64,000 nucleotides of DNA from Pelagibacterium luteolum (GCF_900100665.1 NZ_FNCS01000001.1:727119-791118); one strand, 5' to 3'; shown: positions 9,125 to 18,346, numbered from the stretch's first letter. The notes: a model not told the origin generated them from the sequence alone. Numbers and translations are program-made.

Positions 9125-9216
9125 AACAATGCTCCCTGCAGCCGGCTTTTTGATCCGGCTTGGCGCACCTATCGCAAAAGCGCGCCCTTGCAAATGATCG
9201 AATTCGAGACGCCGCG

Positions 9217-9249
9217 TCAATAAATAAATCCATTGGATAAACTTATTGA
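9217..9249. promoter_or_regulatory. FrcR operator and frcB promoter
   Basis: A palindrome centred at 9233: the left arm TCAATAAATAAATCCA matches the inverted right arm at 13 of 16 positions. A consensus -35 box, TTGACA at 9246-9251, overlaps its right end, pointing toward frcB; a weak -10 (TTGATT) lies near 9269. Binding here would block the frcB promoter, as expected for a ROK repressor. Confidence 0.7.
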
Positions 9250-9349
9250 CACAATGCAGTCGTGGTGCTTGATTTGCACAGGGCCGATCCGGGAGGGAAA
9301 CGGTTCGTCAAATGAGGATGGGCGCCGATGGCGCCTCGGGAGGAAAGAC

Positions 9350-10378
9350 ATGAAGACCAGATTGATGGCGTCCGCTTGCGGCGCTGCGCTTTTGGGCATG
9401 CTGTCGGTCGGCAGCGCTCATGCACAAGATAACGTGCTTGCCTGCCTGATCACCAAGACAGATACCAACCCGTTTTTCGTCAAGATGAAGGAAGGTGCCG
9501 AAGCCAAGGCGGAAGAACTCGGCGTTGAATTGCGCTCCTATGCGGGGCGTATCGACGGCGACCATGAAAGCCAGGTCCAGGCGATCGAATCCTGCATCGC
9601 CGATAATGCAGACGGTATATTGATCACGGCGTCCGACACATCGAGCATCGTTTCGTCGGTGCAGCAGGCCCGCGATGCCGGCATTCTGGTGATTGCGCTC
9701 GACACCCCGCTCGATCCCGTCGATGCCGCTGATGCGACCTTCGCCACCGACAATTTCCTGGCTGGTGAGCTGATCGGCCAATGGGCCGCCGCAACGCTCG
9801 GCGCGGAGGCTGAAAATGCGCGGATCGCCTTCCTCAACCTCACCCCTTCGCAGCCCACTGTCGACGTCTTGCGCAATCAGGGCTTCATGAGCGGGTTTGG
9901 CATCGACCTCGCCGATCCCAATGTGATCGGCGACGAATCCGATCCACGTATCGTGGGCCACGACGTCACCAACGGCAATGAAGAGGGCGGGCGCACGGCA
10001 ATGGAAAACCTGCTCCAGCAGGATCCCACGATCAACGTCGTCCACACCATCAACGAGCCGGCTGCCGCAGGGGCCTATGAAGCGCTGCGGGCCGTGGGTC
10101 GTGAGAACGATGTGCTCATCGTTTCGGTCGATGGCGGCTGCCCAGGTGTCCAGAACGTGATCGATGGCGTGATCGGCGCGACATCGCAGCAATATCCGTT
10201 GCAGATGGCCGCGCTCGGCATCGAGGCGATCGCCAATTACGCTGCCGACGGCACGCTGCCAGAGCCGACGGAAGGCAAGGACTTTTTCGATACGGGCGTC
10301 CAACTGGTGACCGATGCACCGGTCGATGGCGTTCCCTCCATCGATACGACCGAGGGCATGGAGCTTTGCTGGGGTTAA
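9350..10378 (+). CDS. frcB: Fructose ABC transporter, periplasmic binding protein
   Basis: A 342-residue type I sugar-binding protein of the ribose/xylose/fructose ABC family. A Sec signal peptide ends near HAQDN (about residue 25), followed by [19 protein letters not shown], the usual start of the mature domain. The ATG at 9350 has GGGAGGA six bases upstream. The divergent ROK regulator and downstream permease and ATPase, plus the FrcK-like kinase, make this the frc system; without these neighbours ribose or another pentose would be possible. Confidence 0.87.
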   Translation: MKTRLMASACGAALLGMLSVGSAHAQDNVLACLITKTDTNPFFVKMKEGAEAKAEELGVELRSYAGRIDGDHESQVQAIESCIADNADGILITASDTSSIVSSVQQARDAGILVIALDTPLDPVDAADATFATDNFLAGELIGQWAAATLGAEAENARIAFLNLTPSQPTVDVLRNQGFMSGFGIDLADPNVIGDESDPRIVGHDVTNGNEEGGRTAMENLLQQDPTINVVHTINEPAAAGAYEALRAVGRENDVLIVSVDGGCPGVQNVIDGVIGATSQQYPLQMAALGIEAIANYAADGTLPEPTEGKDFFDTGVQLVTDAPVDGVPSIDTTEGMELCWG

Positions 10379-10397
10379 CCGGTAAGTCCAAGTGATA

Positions 10398-10429
10398 TCG
10401 GGCCGGAGCGGCACATGGCCCCGGCCCGA
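10398..10429 (+). other. Intercistronic stem-loop between frcB and frcC
   Basis: A 9-bp perfect stem (TCGGGCCGG at 10398 with CCGGCCCGA at 10421) and a 14-base loop, without a T-run. Such hairpins behind binding-protein genes usually stabilise the upstream message so the binding protein is made in excess of the permease. Confidence 0.6.
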
Positions 10430-10458
10430 CACTTTCCCTCTCCAGTGAGGATCGCCAG

Positions 10459-11532
10459 ATGAGCAAGACCGAGTCTTCCACCCAGGGCTATGAAGGCGGG
10501 CTGAGCGCCGGCAGTGCCGATGTCGCCCAGTTTGCGCCGGAGCGACGGACGATCGTCAAATCCATCCAGCACGCGCTTCACGTCAATCCGGCCCTGATCC
10601 CGCTGTTCATTCTTTCGTTGTCGGTGGCCGGGTTCGGCATCATTTTAGGTGACCGGTTCTTTTCGCCTTTTTCCCTGACGCTCATTTTGCAGCAGGTGGC
10701 GATCGTCGGCGTGGTCGCCGCGGCACAAACCCTTGTCATCCTCACCAAGGGGATCGATCTGTCGGTGGGCGCCATCATGGTGCTCAGTTCGGTGGTCATG
10801 GGGCAGTTTACCTTCCGCTATGGCTTCCCGCCTGAACTTGCGATCCTCTGCGGGTTTGCCGTCGGCGCTCTGTGTGGGCTGATCAATGGTGTCCTGGTGG
10901 CCGTGGTCAAACTGCCGCCCTTCATCGTGACTTTGGGGATGTGGCAGATCGTTCTGGCCTCCAATTTCCTTTATTCGCGCAATGAAACCATCCGGTCGCA
11001 AGACATTCAGGCCGACGCGCCGCTGCTCCAGTTCTTCGGCCAGAGCCTGCGCTTTGGCGGCGCGGTGCTGACGTTCGGCGTCATCGCCATGGTCATCCTG
11101 GTCGCGGTTCTGACCTATGTGCTCAACAACACGGCATGGGGGCGGCACGTCTATGCGGTGGGCGACGATGCCGACGCTGCGCAGCTGGCCGGCGTGCGGG
11201 TGAAGCGCACGCTGATTTCGGTCTATGTGCTGAGCGGCCTGATCTGCGCGCTTGCGGGTTGGGTGTTGATCGGCCGTATCGGATCGGTGTCACCAACCGC
11301 GGGCCAGTTCACCAACATCGAATCCATTACCGCCGTGGTGATTGGGGGCATATCGCTGTTTGGCGGGCGCGGGTCGATCTTGGGCGCGCTGTTTGGCGCG
11401 CTGATCGTCGGCGTGTTCGGCCTGGGCCTGCGGCTGATGGGCACCGATCCACAATGGACCTATTTGATGATCGGCGTCCTTATCATCGCGGCGGTCGCCC
11501 TCGACCAGTGGATCAGGAGAGTTTCCACATGA
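10459..11532 (+). CDS. frcC: Fructose ABC transporter, permease
   Basis: A 357-residue inner-membrane protein of the RbsC type with about eight to ten hydrophobic segments from residue 50 to the end and a soluble N-terminal tail of about 45 residues. The family motifs TLVILTKGIDLSVGA and IGRIGSVSPTAGQ and GGISLFGGRGS are present. It follows frcB and overlaps frcA by the sequence ATGA, so the two are translationally coupled. Confidence 0.9.
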   Translation: MSKTESSTQGYEGGLSAGSADVAQFAPERRTIVKSIQHALHVNPALIPLFILSLSVAGFGIILGDRFFSPFSLTLILQQVAIVGVVAAAQTLVILTKGIDLSVGAIMVLSSVVMGQFTFRYGFPPELAILCGFAVGALCGLINGVLVAVVKLPPFIVTLGMWQIVLASNFLYSRNETIRSQDIQADAPLLQFFGQSLRFGGAVLTFGVIAMVILVAVLTYVLNNTAWGRHVYAVGDDADAAQLAGVRVKRTLISVYVLSGLICALAGWVLIGRIGSVSPTAGQFTNIESITAVVIGGISLFGGRGSILGALFGALIVGVFGLGLRLMGTDPQWTYLMIGVLIIAAVALDQWIRRVST

Positions 11533-12302
11533 GTGAGTTCATTCTTGAGGCCAAGGGGCTGGTCAAACGCTTCGGACGCGTCGTAGCGCTCGATTCCGCG
11601 GATTTCGAGCTCAAGGCCGGCGAAATCCTCGCCGTCATCGGCGACAATGGCGCCGGGAAATCCACGCTGATCAAGTCGCTGTCGGGCGCCATGATCCCGG
11701 ACGAGGGCGAGGTGCTGCTCAATGGCGAGCGGGTGATGTTCTCCTCGCCCATGGCAGCGCGGGCCGCCGGCATCGAGACGGTCTATCAGAACCTCGCGCT
11801 GTCCCCGGCGCTTTCGATTGCCGACAACATGTTCATGGGCCGTGAAATCCGCAAACAGGGTTTTATGGGACGGGTGTTCCGGACGCTGGACAAAAAGACC
11901 ATGGACAAGCTGGCCCGGGACAAATTGAGCGAACTGGGCCTGATGACCATTCAGAACATCCGCCAACCGGTCGAGACATTATCGGGTGGCCAAAGGCAGG
12001 GCGTCGCCGTGGCGCGGGCCGCGGCGTTCGGCTCCCGTGTCGTCATCCTCGACGAGCCCACCGCGGCACTGGGCGTAAAGGAATCGCGCAAAGTGCTCGA
12101 CCTCATCCTGGGACTGCGCGAGCGTGGCCTGCCGGTTGTCCTGATCAGCCACAACATGCCCCATGTGTTCGAAGTGGCCGACAGGATCCACATCCACCGG
12201 CTTGGACGCCGCGCGGCACTGATCAATCCGGGCGACTATTCCATGTCCGATGCTGTGGCCATCATGACAGGCGCCATGACCGCCCACGCCGTAGCAGCCT
12301 GA
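11529..12302 (+). CDS. frcA: Fructose ABC transporter, ATP-binding protein
   Basis: A 257-residue ABC ATPase with Walker A GDNGAGKST near residue 40, signature LSGGQRQG near residue 150 and Walker B VVILDEPT near residue 172. It is a single-domain subunit, unlike the double-domain RbsA type, as known for FrcA. The ATG at 11529 overlaps the frcC stop; a longer in-frame reading upstream lies wholly inside frcC and is not real. Confidence 0.92.
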   Translation: MSEFILEAKGLVKRFGRVVALDSADFELKAGEILAVIGDNGAGKSTLIKSLSGAMIPDEGEVLLNGERVMFSSPMAARAAGIETVYQNLALSPALSIADNMFMGREIRKQGFMGRVFRTLDKKTMDKLARDKLSELGLMTIQNIRQPVETLSGGQRQGVAVARAAAFGSRVVILDEPTAALGVKESRKVLDLILGLRERGLPVVLISHNMPHVFEVADRIHIHRLGRRAALINPGDYSMSDAVAIMTGAMTAHAVAA

Positions 12303-12397
12303 AGCGAGAGTCGCCGCGCGCTCATCGAACTCCGTCAACGCGCCATTTGGCCGATCCCTGAGCCACTATCAGTGACAAATTGACAAGCCAAAGAATT

Positions 12398-12409
12398 CTA
12401 GCATACTAG
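12398..12409. promoter_or_regulatory. Regulon operator, site a (CTAGCATACTAG)
   Basis: First of six copies of the CTAGTATMCTAG motif. It lies 20 bases before the GTG of the small membrane protein gene and 5 bases before its GAGGAGGA ribosome-binding site, so it must overlap the transcription start region of the eboDEC unit. Confidence 0.7.
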
Positions 12410-12429
12410 GACTCGAGGAGGATCCCGGT

Positions 12430-12738
12430 GTGTTTGACCAAAGGCGTTGGCGCGTCCAGCATCCAAAAGATACGCGACAGCGCGAAGTGGTTTTGGCGTC
12501 CTGCGCAGCAAGCCTGGTCGCAACTCTTTTCGCTGTGATCGCCTTCGGACAGGGTCTGAGCGGCATCCATTGGCATGGTCTTGCCCTGTCATGTTGCGCC
12601 ACCGTGATCAATGTGGGGCTAGCTGGACTGCTTCTTCGAACTCGGCCCCGCATTAGAACCAAATCGCGCGATGCAACGAGCTTGCAGCCATTCCCGCACA
12701 GCCAAAAGATCAAGATCCATGTCAGCGATACAGTCTGA
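12430..12738 (+). CDS. Small two-helix membrane protein, first gene of the eboDEC unit
   Basis: A 102-residue protein with a basic N-terminus and two likely membrane segments (about residues 20-40 and 48-68) ending in a basic, RTRPRIRTK-containing tail. The GTG at 12430 has an excellent GAGGAGGA site 7 bases upstream, and operator site a directly precedes it. The end overlaps the eboD start by 20 bp, suggesting coupled translation. I do not recognise a family; it could be a membrane anchor or an accessory of the UbiA-type enzyme, but this is inference. The strong signals make it likelier than not to be real. Confidence 0.6.
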   Translation: MFDQRRWRVQHPKDTRQREVVLASCAASLVATLFAVIAFGQGLSGIHWHGLALSCCATVINVGLAGLLLRTRPRIRTKSRDATSLQPFPHSQKIKIHVSDTV

Positions 12739-13948
12739 GCTGGTGCTCGCAGCGTCCATAGAGCTGGCTGTCGACCGCTCTGAATTGCATGTGAGCCAGC
12801 AGAGCTTTTCGGTTTCCTATCAGTTTCCGGTCATCTTCTGCACGGGAGTCTTTTGCCCGAACAGTCGGGTCCTTGCCGAAGTCGTCCGCCAAATGGAACC
12901 CCTCGGACGACACCGGCTGCTGGTGTTCGTCGATGCCGGACTGCTTGAGGCGCGCCCGACCCTATTCGAAGAAATCGTGGATCACGTCGGGGCAAATGGC
13001 GCCGTCCTGGAACTCGCGGCGGCGCCGGTGGCCATCGCTGGAGGCGAGAGCATAAAGCAGGGGCTGGAGACGATCCTTGAGATGCAGCGGCTGATGGTCG
13101 AGCACAGGATCGACCGGCATTCCTATGTTGTCGCCATTGGCGGCGGCGCGGTGCTGGATGCTGTGGGGCTGGCCGCGGCGACGGCGCATCGCGGCATTCG
13201 CCACATCCGCATACCGACAACCGTTCTGTCGCAGAACGACTCCGGCGTGGGCGTCAAGAATGGGGTCAACCTCTTCGGTGCCAAGAATTATTTCGGCACG
13301 TTCGCGCCCCCCTCGGCGGTCATCAACGACTATGACTTTATCGAAAGCCTGCCGGTGCGCGAGAAGCGCGCGGGGATAGCGGAAGCCATCAAGGTCGCGC
13401 TGATCCGAGACCGGCGCTTTTTCGAATGGCTCGAGAGCTCGGTCGAGGCATTGCACAGCTTCGATCCGACCGCCATGCGCTACATGATCCGGCGCTGCGC
13501 TGAACTGCATATGCATCAGATCGGGCAAGGCGGAGACCCGTTCGAGCGCGGCACAGCGCGCCCACTCGATTTCGGACACTGGGCGGCCCACCGTCTGGAA
13601 ATGCTCAGCGAATTTTCGGTCCGGCACGGTGAGGCTGTAGCCATCGGCATTGCGCTCGACACCGAATATTCGGTGCTGGTCGGGCTGCTTGGCGAAGAGG
13701 ATGCCGCGAGGGTTCGGACTGTCCTCAAGGGCCTGGGCTTTTCGCTGTGGCACGATTTGATGGAGGCCAACGCGGCTGATGGCAGCCTCTTGATGCAGGG
13801 TTTGCGGGAATTTCAGGAGCATTTGGGCGGTGAGTTGACCATCACCCTGCTTGCGGCGCTCGGCACTGGGCTCGAGGTCCATGACATCAGCGAGCCTCTG
13901 ATGCTGCAGGCGATTGCGAACCTCAAGCAGCGAGCCGCCATGTCATGA
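12719..13948 (+). CDS. eboD: EboD: 3-dehydroquinate-synthase-like sugar phosphate cyclase family protein
   Basis: A 409-residue member of the AroB/sugar-phosphate-cyclase superfamily. The NAD-binding GGGAVLDAVGL (near residue 140) and TTVLSQNDSGVGVKNGVN (near residue 165) are recognisable, as are probable metal ligands Glu in AGIAEAIKVALI and His in HWAAHRLE and RHGEAVAIG. The protein is longer than AroB (about 360) with an N-terminal extension. With the neighbours eboE and eboC it fits EboD of the ebo cluster. The reaction is unknown; by superfamily it would close a sugar phosphate to a cyclitol. The ATG at 12719 has only a weak ribosome site and probably depends on the overlapping upstream gene. 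Confidence 0.85.
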   Translation: MSAIQSELVLAASIELAVDRSELHVSQQSFSVSYQFPVIFCTGVFCPNSRVLAEVVRQMEPLGRHRLLVFVDAGLLEARPTLFEEIVDHVGANGAVLELAAAPVAIAGGESIKQGLETILEMQRLMVEHRIDRHSYVVAIGGGAVLDAVGLAAATAHRGIRHIRIPTTVLSQNDSGVGVKNGVNLFGAKNYFGTFAPPSAVINDYDFIESLPVREKRAGIAEAIKVALIRDRRFFEWLESSVEALHSFDPTAMRYMIRRCAELHMHQIGQGGDPFERGTARPLDFGHWAAHRLEMLSEFSVRHGEAVAIGIALDTEYSVLVGLLGEEDAARVRTVLKGLGFSLWHDLMEANAADGSLLMQGLREFQEHLGGELTITLLAALGTGLEVHDISEPLMLQAIANLKQRAAMS

Positions 13949-15132
13949 GAATTGCCCAGAGTTCGGTCCATCTGACCTATTGCACCAATATTCATAAGGG
14001 CGAGAGCTGGGGCGAAACGTTCGACGCCATCCGCCGCAATGTGCCTCCGATCCAGGAGCGGGTGTCCAGCGATGCGCCGTTCGGTATCGGTCTGCGGCTT
14101 TCGGCTGCCGCGGCGACAGAACTCTCAAGCGGCTCGGCGCTCGATGAGTTCAAAACCTATCTCGCCGCGCAGAATGCTTATGTCTTTACAATCAACGGCT
14201 TTCCCTACGGGGATTTCCATGGCGTGCGCGTCAAGGAGAACGTCTACAGCCCCGACTGGTCCGACCCCGATCGGCTGAACTATACCAACACCCTGGCCGA
14301 TATCTTGTGCGCGCTTTTGCCCGACGGCATGGAGGGTAGTATCAGCACGGTGCCCGGGAGTTTTGCGCCCTGGGCGGAGGGCCGTATCGACGAGATCAGA
14401 GACACGATCATCGATCACGTCGCCCATCTTGTTGCGATCAAAGAAAAAAGCGGTAAGCGCATAACCCTCGCTCTCGAACCCGAGCCCTGCTGCATGCTCG
14501 AAACGATCGATGAGGCCGTCGCTTTTTTCAACGACGAGATCTATTCGGGCCGAGCCATTGCGCGGCTGTCGGAGCGGACGGCGCTGACATCGGATCAAAG
14601 CGCCAAGGCCCTGCGCGATCATGTCGGGCTTTGCTATGATGTGTGTCACGCAGCCATCGAGTTCGAAGACCCCGCTCAGAGTATCGCCAAGCTGCGCGAA
14701 AATGGCATTGCCATTTATAAGCTGCAGCTCAGTTCGGCCCTAAGGTTCGGCGCTGTGGACCATGATACGGCGAACCTTTTGGCGCCGTTCAATGAGCCGA
14801 CCTATCTCCATCAAGTTGTCGGTCGGCGTGGCGGCAGGCTCTCGAAATGGCTGGACCTCAAATCGGCGCTCGACGATCTCGACAACGAGATCGGCAGCGA
14901 ATGGCGGGTGCATTTTCACGTGCCGGTGTTTTTGGACACCATGGGCGCGTTCGGCACCACGCAGGCCTTCCTGCGCGACATTCTCGCCTTGCATCGTGAG
15001 CAGAAAATTTCCGATCACCTCGAGGTCGAAACATACACCTGGGACGTCCTGCCGGAGCAATATCGTGGTGAGCCCATGCCCGAGGCCATCTCGCGCGAGC
15101 TGAATTGGGTTCTGGAGCAGCTTGCGACATGA
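13945..15132 (+). CDS. eboE: EboE: xylose-isomerase-like TIM-barrel protein, metabolite traffic protein
   Basis: A 395-residue protein that starts in the ATGA overlap with the eboD stop. It matches the EboE type: an N-terminal YCTNIHKGESWGETF motif (near residue 12), NGFPYGDFHG (near residue 88), LALEPEPCCMLET (near residue 172) and CYDVCHAAIEFEDP (near residue 230), all features of a divalent-metal TIM barrel of the sugar isomerase/epimerase fold. The catalytic role is not known; cyanobacterial ebo genes are needed to move the scytonemin monomer to the periplasm. The gene overlaps eboC by 4 bp. Confidence 0.87.
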   Translation: MRIAQSSVHLTYCTNIHKGESWGETFDAIRRNVPPIQERVSSDAPFGIGLRLSAAAATELSSGSALDEFKTYLAAQNAYVFTINGFPYGDFHGVRVKENVYSPDWSDPDRLNYTNTLADILCALLPDGMEGSISTVPGSFAPWAEGRIDEIRDTIIDHVAHLVAIKEKSGKRITLALEPEPCCMLETIDEAVAFFNDEIYSGRAIARLSERTALTSDQSAKALRDHVGLCYDVCHAAIEFEDPAQSIAKLRENGIAIYKLQLSSALRFGAVDHDTANLLAPFNEPTYLHQVVGRRGGRLSKWLDLKSALDDLDNEIGSEWRVHFHVPVFLDTMGAFGTTQAFLRDILALHREQKISDHLEVETYTWDVLPEQYRGEPMPEAISRELNWVLEQLAT

Positions 15133-15992
15133 GGATCGCAACCGCGCTGAAGCTCGGGCGCGTTTCCAATCTGCCGACGGTCGTGACCAACGCCATGGCC
15201 GGCTTCATCCTCGCTAGCCAAGGGATGCTGAACGACGCTGTATTCCCGGTGATCGTCGGCGCGGCGCTCGCCTATGTGGCAGGCATGTTTTTAAACGACG
15301 CTTTTGACGCCGAATACGATGCGCGGCTTCAGCCCTATCGCCCGATACCGTCTGGATTGGCAGGACGCGGAGAAGTGTTTGGCTGGGGCTTTGGGCTCTT
15401 AGGCGCAAGTCTGGCGCTGTTTGTCGCTGCGGGTTTTTCTGGTGGGACCGGGTGGGCGGCGGGGACGGCGGGCCTGGTCCTTGCGCTGACAATTGTCGTT
15501 TACAATCGCCACCACAAGGAGAACGCCTTCGGGCCCGTCCTGATGGGCATGTGCCGTTTGCTCGTCTATCTTACGGCGGCACTTGCGGTGGTGCCGGCGC
15601 CGGGTTTGGCGCTTTATATTGGCGCGGGTCTGCTCATGGCGCATGTGATGGGACTGACGTTCATCGCCAAAGCCGAGCAGAGCGCAGGCGTTGGCAGATA
15701 TTGGCCCTTTCTCGCGCTTGCGGCAGCGCCGATCTGGGGCATCTATCTCGCGCTGGATAATCCTGTCGTCTGGCCGTTTGTGATCGCACTGATCGTGGCC
15801 GACGGGGTAGCCGTAAAGTTGGTTACCCTGCCCAAGCCTGACTTTGGCCGCGTCATTCCGCTGCTGATCGCGGCGATAACATTGCTCGACGGCATGCTGA
15901 TCGCACAGATGGGTCAGCCCGTTCTGGCGGTCGTCGCATGCCTTTGCTTTCCATTGACGCTTTTTCTGCAGCGCTGGGTGCGCGGCACGTAA
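15129..15992 (+). CDS. eboC: EboC: UbiA-family membrane prenyltransferase
   Basis: A 287-residue integral membrane protein with about eight to nine hydrophobic segments. The first UbiA aspartate motif is seen as NDAFDAEYDARLQPYRPIPSG near residue 55, which would bind the Mg-diphosphate of a prenyl donor. The second aspartate motif is less clear, as is known in divergent UbiA members. It starts in an ATGA overlap with eboE and closes the plus-strand unit. Together with idi nearby it suggests that the Ebo product is prenylated; donor and acceptor are unknown. Confidence 0.85.
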   Translation: MRIATALKLGRVSNLPTVVTNAMAGFILASQGMLNDAVFPVIVGAALAYVAGMFLNDAFDAEYDARLQPYRPIPSGLAGRGEVFGWGFGLLGASLALFVAAGFSGGTGWAAGTAGLVLALTIVVYNRHHKENAFGPVLMGMCRLLVYLTAALAVVPAPGLALYIGAGLLMAHVMGLTFIAKAEQSAGVGRYWPFLALAAAPIWGIYLALDNPVVWPFVIALIVADGVAVKLVTLPKPDFGRVIPLLIAAITLLDGMLIAQMGQPVLAVVACLCFPLTLFLQRWVRGT

Positions 15993-16004
15993 CGCGGGCG
16001 CCGG

Positions 16005-17387
16005 TCATCTAAAGACGTGGTCGAGCACCAGTGACTTGAACCGCGTCGCCAGAACCGGGCCATCGGGCAAGAGGTCGGGACGACTGGAAATGACCAGCGG
16101 GCCGTCTTCGTCTCGATCGGTGGGACGACCGTGCGAGCCCCTGACGATATCGGTTCGGTTGACCGATATGACGTCCAGCAATCCTCGAAAACCCAGCTTG
16201 CGCTTGCCGATCTTCCAGGCGATCTGCGCCTTGGCCATCTTCATGGCCGGATCAACGAACAGTTCGACTGGGTCGTAGCCGGGCTTGCGGTGGATATCGA
16301 CGGTCGCCGCATAATCGGGGGCTTTTTCGTCGTCGAGCCAATAGTAATAGCTGAACCAGCGATCAGCGCGGGAGATGGCCACAAGTTCGCCCGAACGCGG
16401 ATGATCGAGCCCTGCCTCGCGCTTGCCGTCTTCGGACAGAACGGTCTCGACGCCATCGAGACCGGCGATCAGTGCTGAGACCATCGGAATATCGTTAGGA
16501 TCGCGGACATAGATATGAGCGATCTGATGATCGGCGACGGCGAAGGCACGTGACTCGCCGTGATCGATCACCTCGCGCCCCATCTCCTCGCGCCATGCGA
16601 TAAGCCCGGCCTCGCGCAGCGCACGATTGATGTGGATGGCGTCGGTCACGGGCGTGATGCCATATTCGGAAACGATGATGACCTCGCGTCCTTCCCGCTC
16701 AGCACTCTCGATCAGCGGCGCTATGGCGGCATCGACATCGCGCAAGGACCTCTGGACGCGCGGGTGGGTAAGGTCGGGTCCGAAGCGTTGGATGTCGTAG
16801 TCGAGATGAGGGATATAGGCGAGGGTCAGTGTCGGTTTGCGGGTTTGGGTGACATGGCCCGTCGCGCCGACGATCCATTCGGTCGATTTCAGACTCGCCG
16901 TCGGACCCCAATAGTTGAACAGCGGGAAGGTGCCCAATTGCGCGTTCAACTCGTCACGCAGCGCGCCGGGCTTGGTATAGTGATCGGACACCTTGCGCCC
17001 GTCGGCGGGATACATGGGACGCGGCGTCGCGGTCCAATCTGCGGTCGAATACATATTGTACCACCAGAACATCTTGGCGCAGGTGAATTCGGGATCGCGC
17101 TTGCGACCGGCCTCCCAGATCATTTCGCCGCCCAAAAGGCGTTCGGGCTGTTTCCAGAGCGCGACTTCGCTGGTTTCGCGGAAGTACCAGCCATTGGCGA
17201 CCGCGCCGTGGCGAGAGGGCAAGCTGCCCGTCATTAGCGTAGCCTGGACGGCGCAGGTAACGGCCGGGGTTATCGTCGTAAGCGGACGCTGACCGCCCTT
17301 TTTGGCGAAGGCCGCGATGTGTGGCGTGTGTTCGCCCACCAGCGACGGGGTCAGCCCCACGACCAGCAAAACCAGTGTCTCTCTCAC
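16005..17387 (-). CDS. eboF: EboF: alkaline phosphatase-like phosphodiesterase/nucleotide pyrophosphatase
   Basis: A 460-residue protein of the type I phosphodiesterase/nucleotide pyrophosphatase (alkaline phosphatase) superfamily. It opens with VLLVVGLTPSLVGEHTP, has TITPAVTCAVQATLMTG with the likely nucleophile Thr near residue 38, and metal-site motifs such as HLDYDIQRFGP and IIVSEYGITPV. No signal peptide is seen. The GTG at 17387 is preceded by AGGGGAGAG and fixes the start; upstream in-frame codons would read through the operator. It is convergent to eboC (13-base gap) and divergent from eboA. In ebo clusters this is the sixth gene. Confidence 0.83.
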   Translation of the reverse strand: MRETLVLLVVGLTPSLVGEHTPHIAAFAKKGGQRPLTTITPAVTCAVQATLMTGSLPSRHGAVANGWYFRETSEVALWKQPERLLGGEMIWEAGRKRDPEFTCAKMFWWYNMYSTADWTATPRPMYPADGRKVSDHYTKPGALRDELNAQLGTFPLFNYWGPTASLKSTEWIVGATGHVTQTRKPTLTLAYIPHLDYDIQRFGPDLTHPRVQRSLRDVDAAIAPLIESAEREGREVIIVSEYGITPVTDAIHINRALREAGLIAWREEMGREVIDHGESRAFAVADHQIAHIYVRDPNDIPMVSALIAGLDGVETVLSEDGKREAGLDHPRSGELVAISRADRWFSYYYWLDDEKAPDYAATVDIHRKPGYDPVELFVDPAMKMAKAQIAWKIGKRKLGFRGLLDVISVNRTDIVRGSHGRPTDRDEDGPLVISSRPDLLPDGPVLATRFKSLVLDHVFR

Positions 17388-17419
17388 GCGACTCTCCCCT
17401 TGATGTATGCAGTGCGATA

Positions 17420-17431
17420 CTAGTATACAAA
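17420..17431. promoter_or_regulatory. Regulon operator, site b (CTAGTATACAAA)
   Basis: The left nine bases match the consensus exactly; the right end diverges. It sits between the divergent eboF (start 33 bases away) and eboA (start 21 bases away, with GAGGAGGA between), so it can control both. Confidence 0.65.
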
Positions 17432-17451
17432 TACGAGGAGGATCAATTGCC

Positions 17452-18321
17452 GTGCTGGACAGGGTGGACAATCGCTGTGATAGCGTGATGCTCGATTGGC
17501 TCGAAAGGCGGGTCGATGCCGATCGGTTGAACTGGCTGACGGCCGCGGCCAACCAGGTTGCCGACATGGATGACGCGCGCCTGGAACGTGCTCTTGCGCT
17601 TGCGGGCCGGAAGGTCGGGAAGGCCGATCTGGCCCCGACCGATACCGAGTTGTCGGATGCCGATGCTGTGCGTTTGGGCTGGAGCCCGCATCAGTGGTCC
17701 CTTGCCGATGTGGCGCGTGCTTACATCCTGACGGTGCTCGCAATGGAGCGCGAGGGGTTTGGTTCGAGATTTCGCCGCCTGTGCCAGACGGCCGATCTCG
17801 CCAGCCTGATCGGGCTTTATCGCGCCACGCCGGTTCTCCCCTATAACGCCGATCTCGACTGGCAATTGGGGGAAGGGTTGCGGACCTCGATCGGAGAAAT
17901 CTTCGAGGCGATTGCCCATCATAACCCTGTCCCGGCCGAAGCGTTTTCAGAACACCGCTGGAACCACATGGTGCTCAAGGCGCTGTTCGTCGACTCCAGC
18001 CTGCCGCCAATTTGGGGTTTGGACCAATGCCGGAACGCCGCACTGGCAGCGACGCTGGTCGATCATGTCCATGAGCGCCGTGCGGCCGGTCGGGCCGTCA
18101 ATCATCACGTGTGGCGCTGCATTGCGCCCTTCGCGACGGGCGAGGTTTTGAACGAAATCTTGCCGCTCTCCCAAAGCGCTGATCCGACCGCGCGACAGGT
18201 CGCCGCCTTGTTTCTGAGCGAAAGCCCCGACTCAAAGGCTGCAGCACGTTTGGACACATTGCCGGGTGAACGCGATGCGATCGCGGCCGGACACCTTGGC
18301 TGGTCGGCCATTCCTGGCTGA
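17452..18321 (+). CDS. eboA: EboA domain protein
   Basis: A 289-residue soluble, mostly helical protein with no known catalytic motif. FNHM-like EHRWNHMVLKALFV near residue 170 and the run ERRAAGRAVNHHVWRCIAPF near residue 210 are typical of EboA proteins. The GTG at 17452 is chosen because GAGGAGGA lies 9 bases before it; it follows operator site b. Downstream eboB begins 25 bases after the stop. The function of EboA is not known in any organism to my knowledge. Confidence 0.85.
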   Translation: MLDRVDNRCDSVMLDWLERRVDADRLNWLTAAANQVADMDDARLERALALAGRKVGKADLAPTDTELSDADAVRLGWSPHQWSLADVARAYILTVLAMEREGFGSRFRRLCQTADLASLIGLYRATPVLPYNADLDWQLGEGLRTSIGEIFEAIAHHNPVPAEAFSEHRWNHMVLKALFVDSSLPPIWGLDQCRNAALAATLVDHVHERRAAGRAVNHHVWRCIAPFATGEVLNEILPLSQSADPTARQVAALFLSESPDSKAAARLDTLPGERDAIAAGHLGWSAIPG

Positions 18322-18346
18322 CACCACCATTTTTCAGGAGACCGCA

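Noticed and set aside
9308-10432. A 374-residue minus-strand frame opposite frcB
   Set aside because: Shadow of a high-GC gene; frcB is clearly the coding strand.
12719-13948. Calling the AroB-like gene the housekeeping 3-dehydroquinate synthase
   Set aside because: It is longer than AroB, lies in an ebo context and under the shared operator, away from shikimate genes such as aroK.
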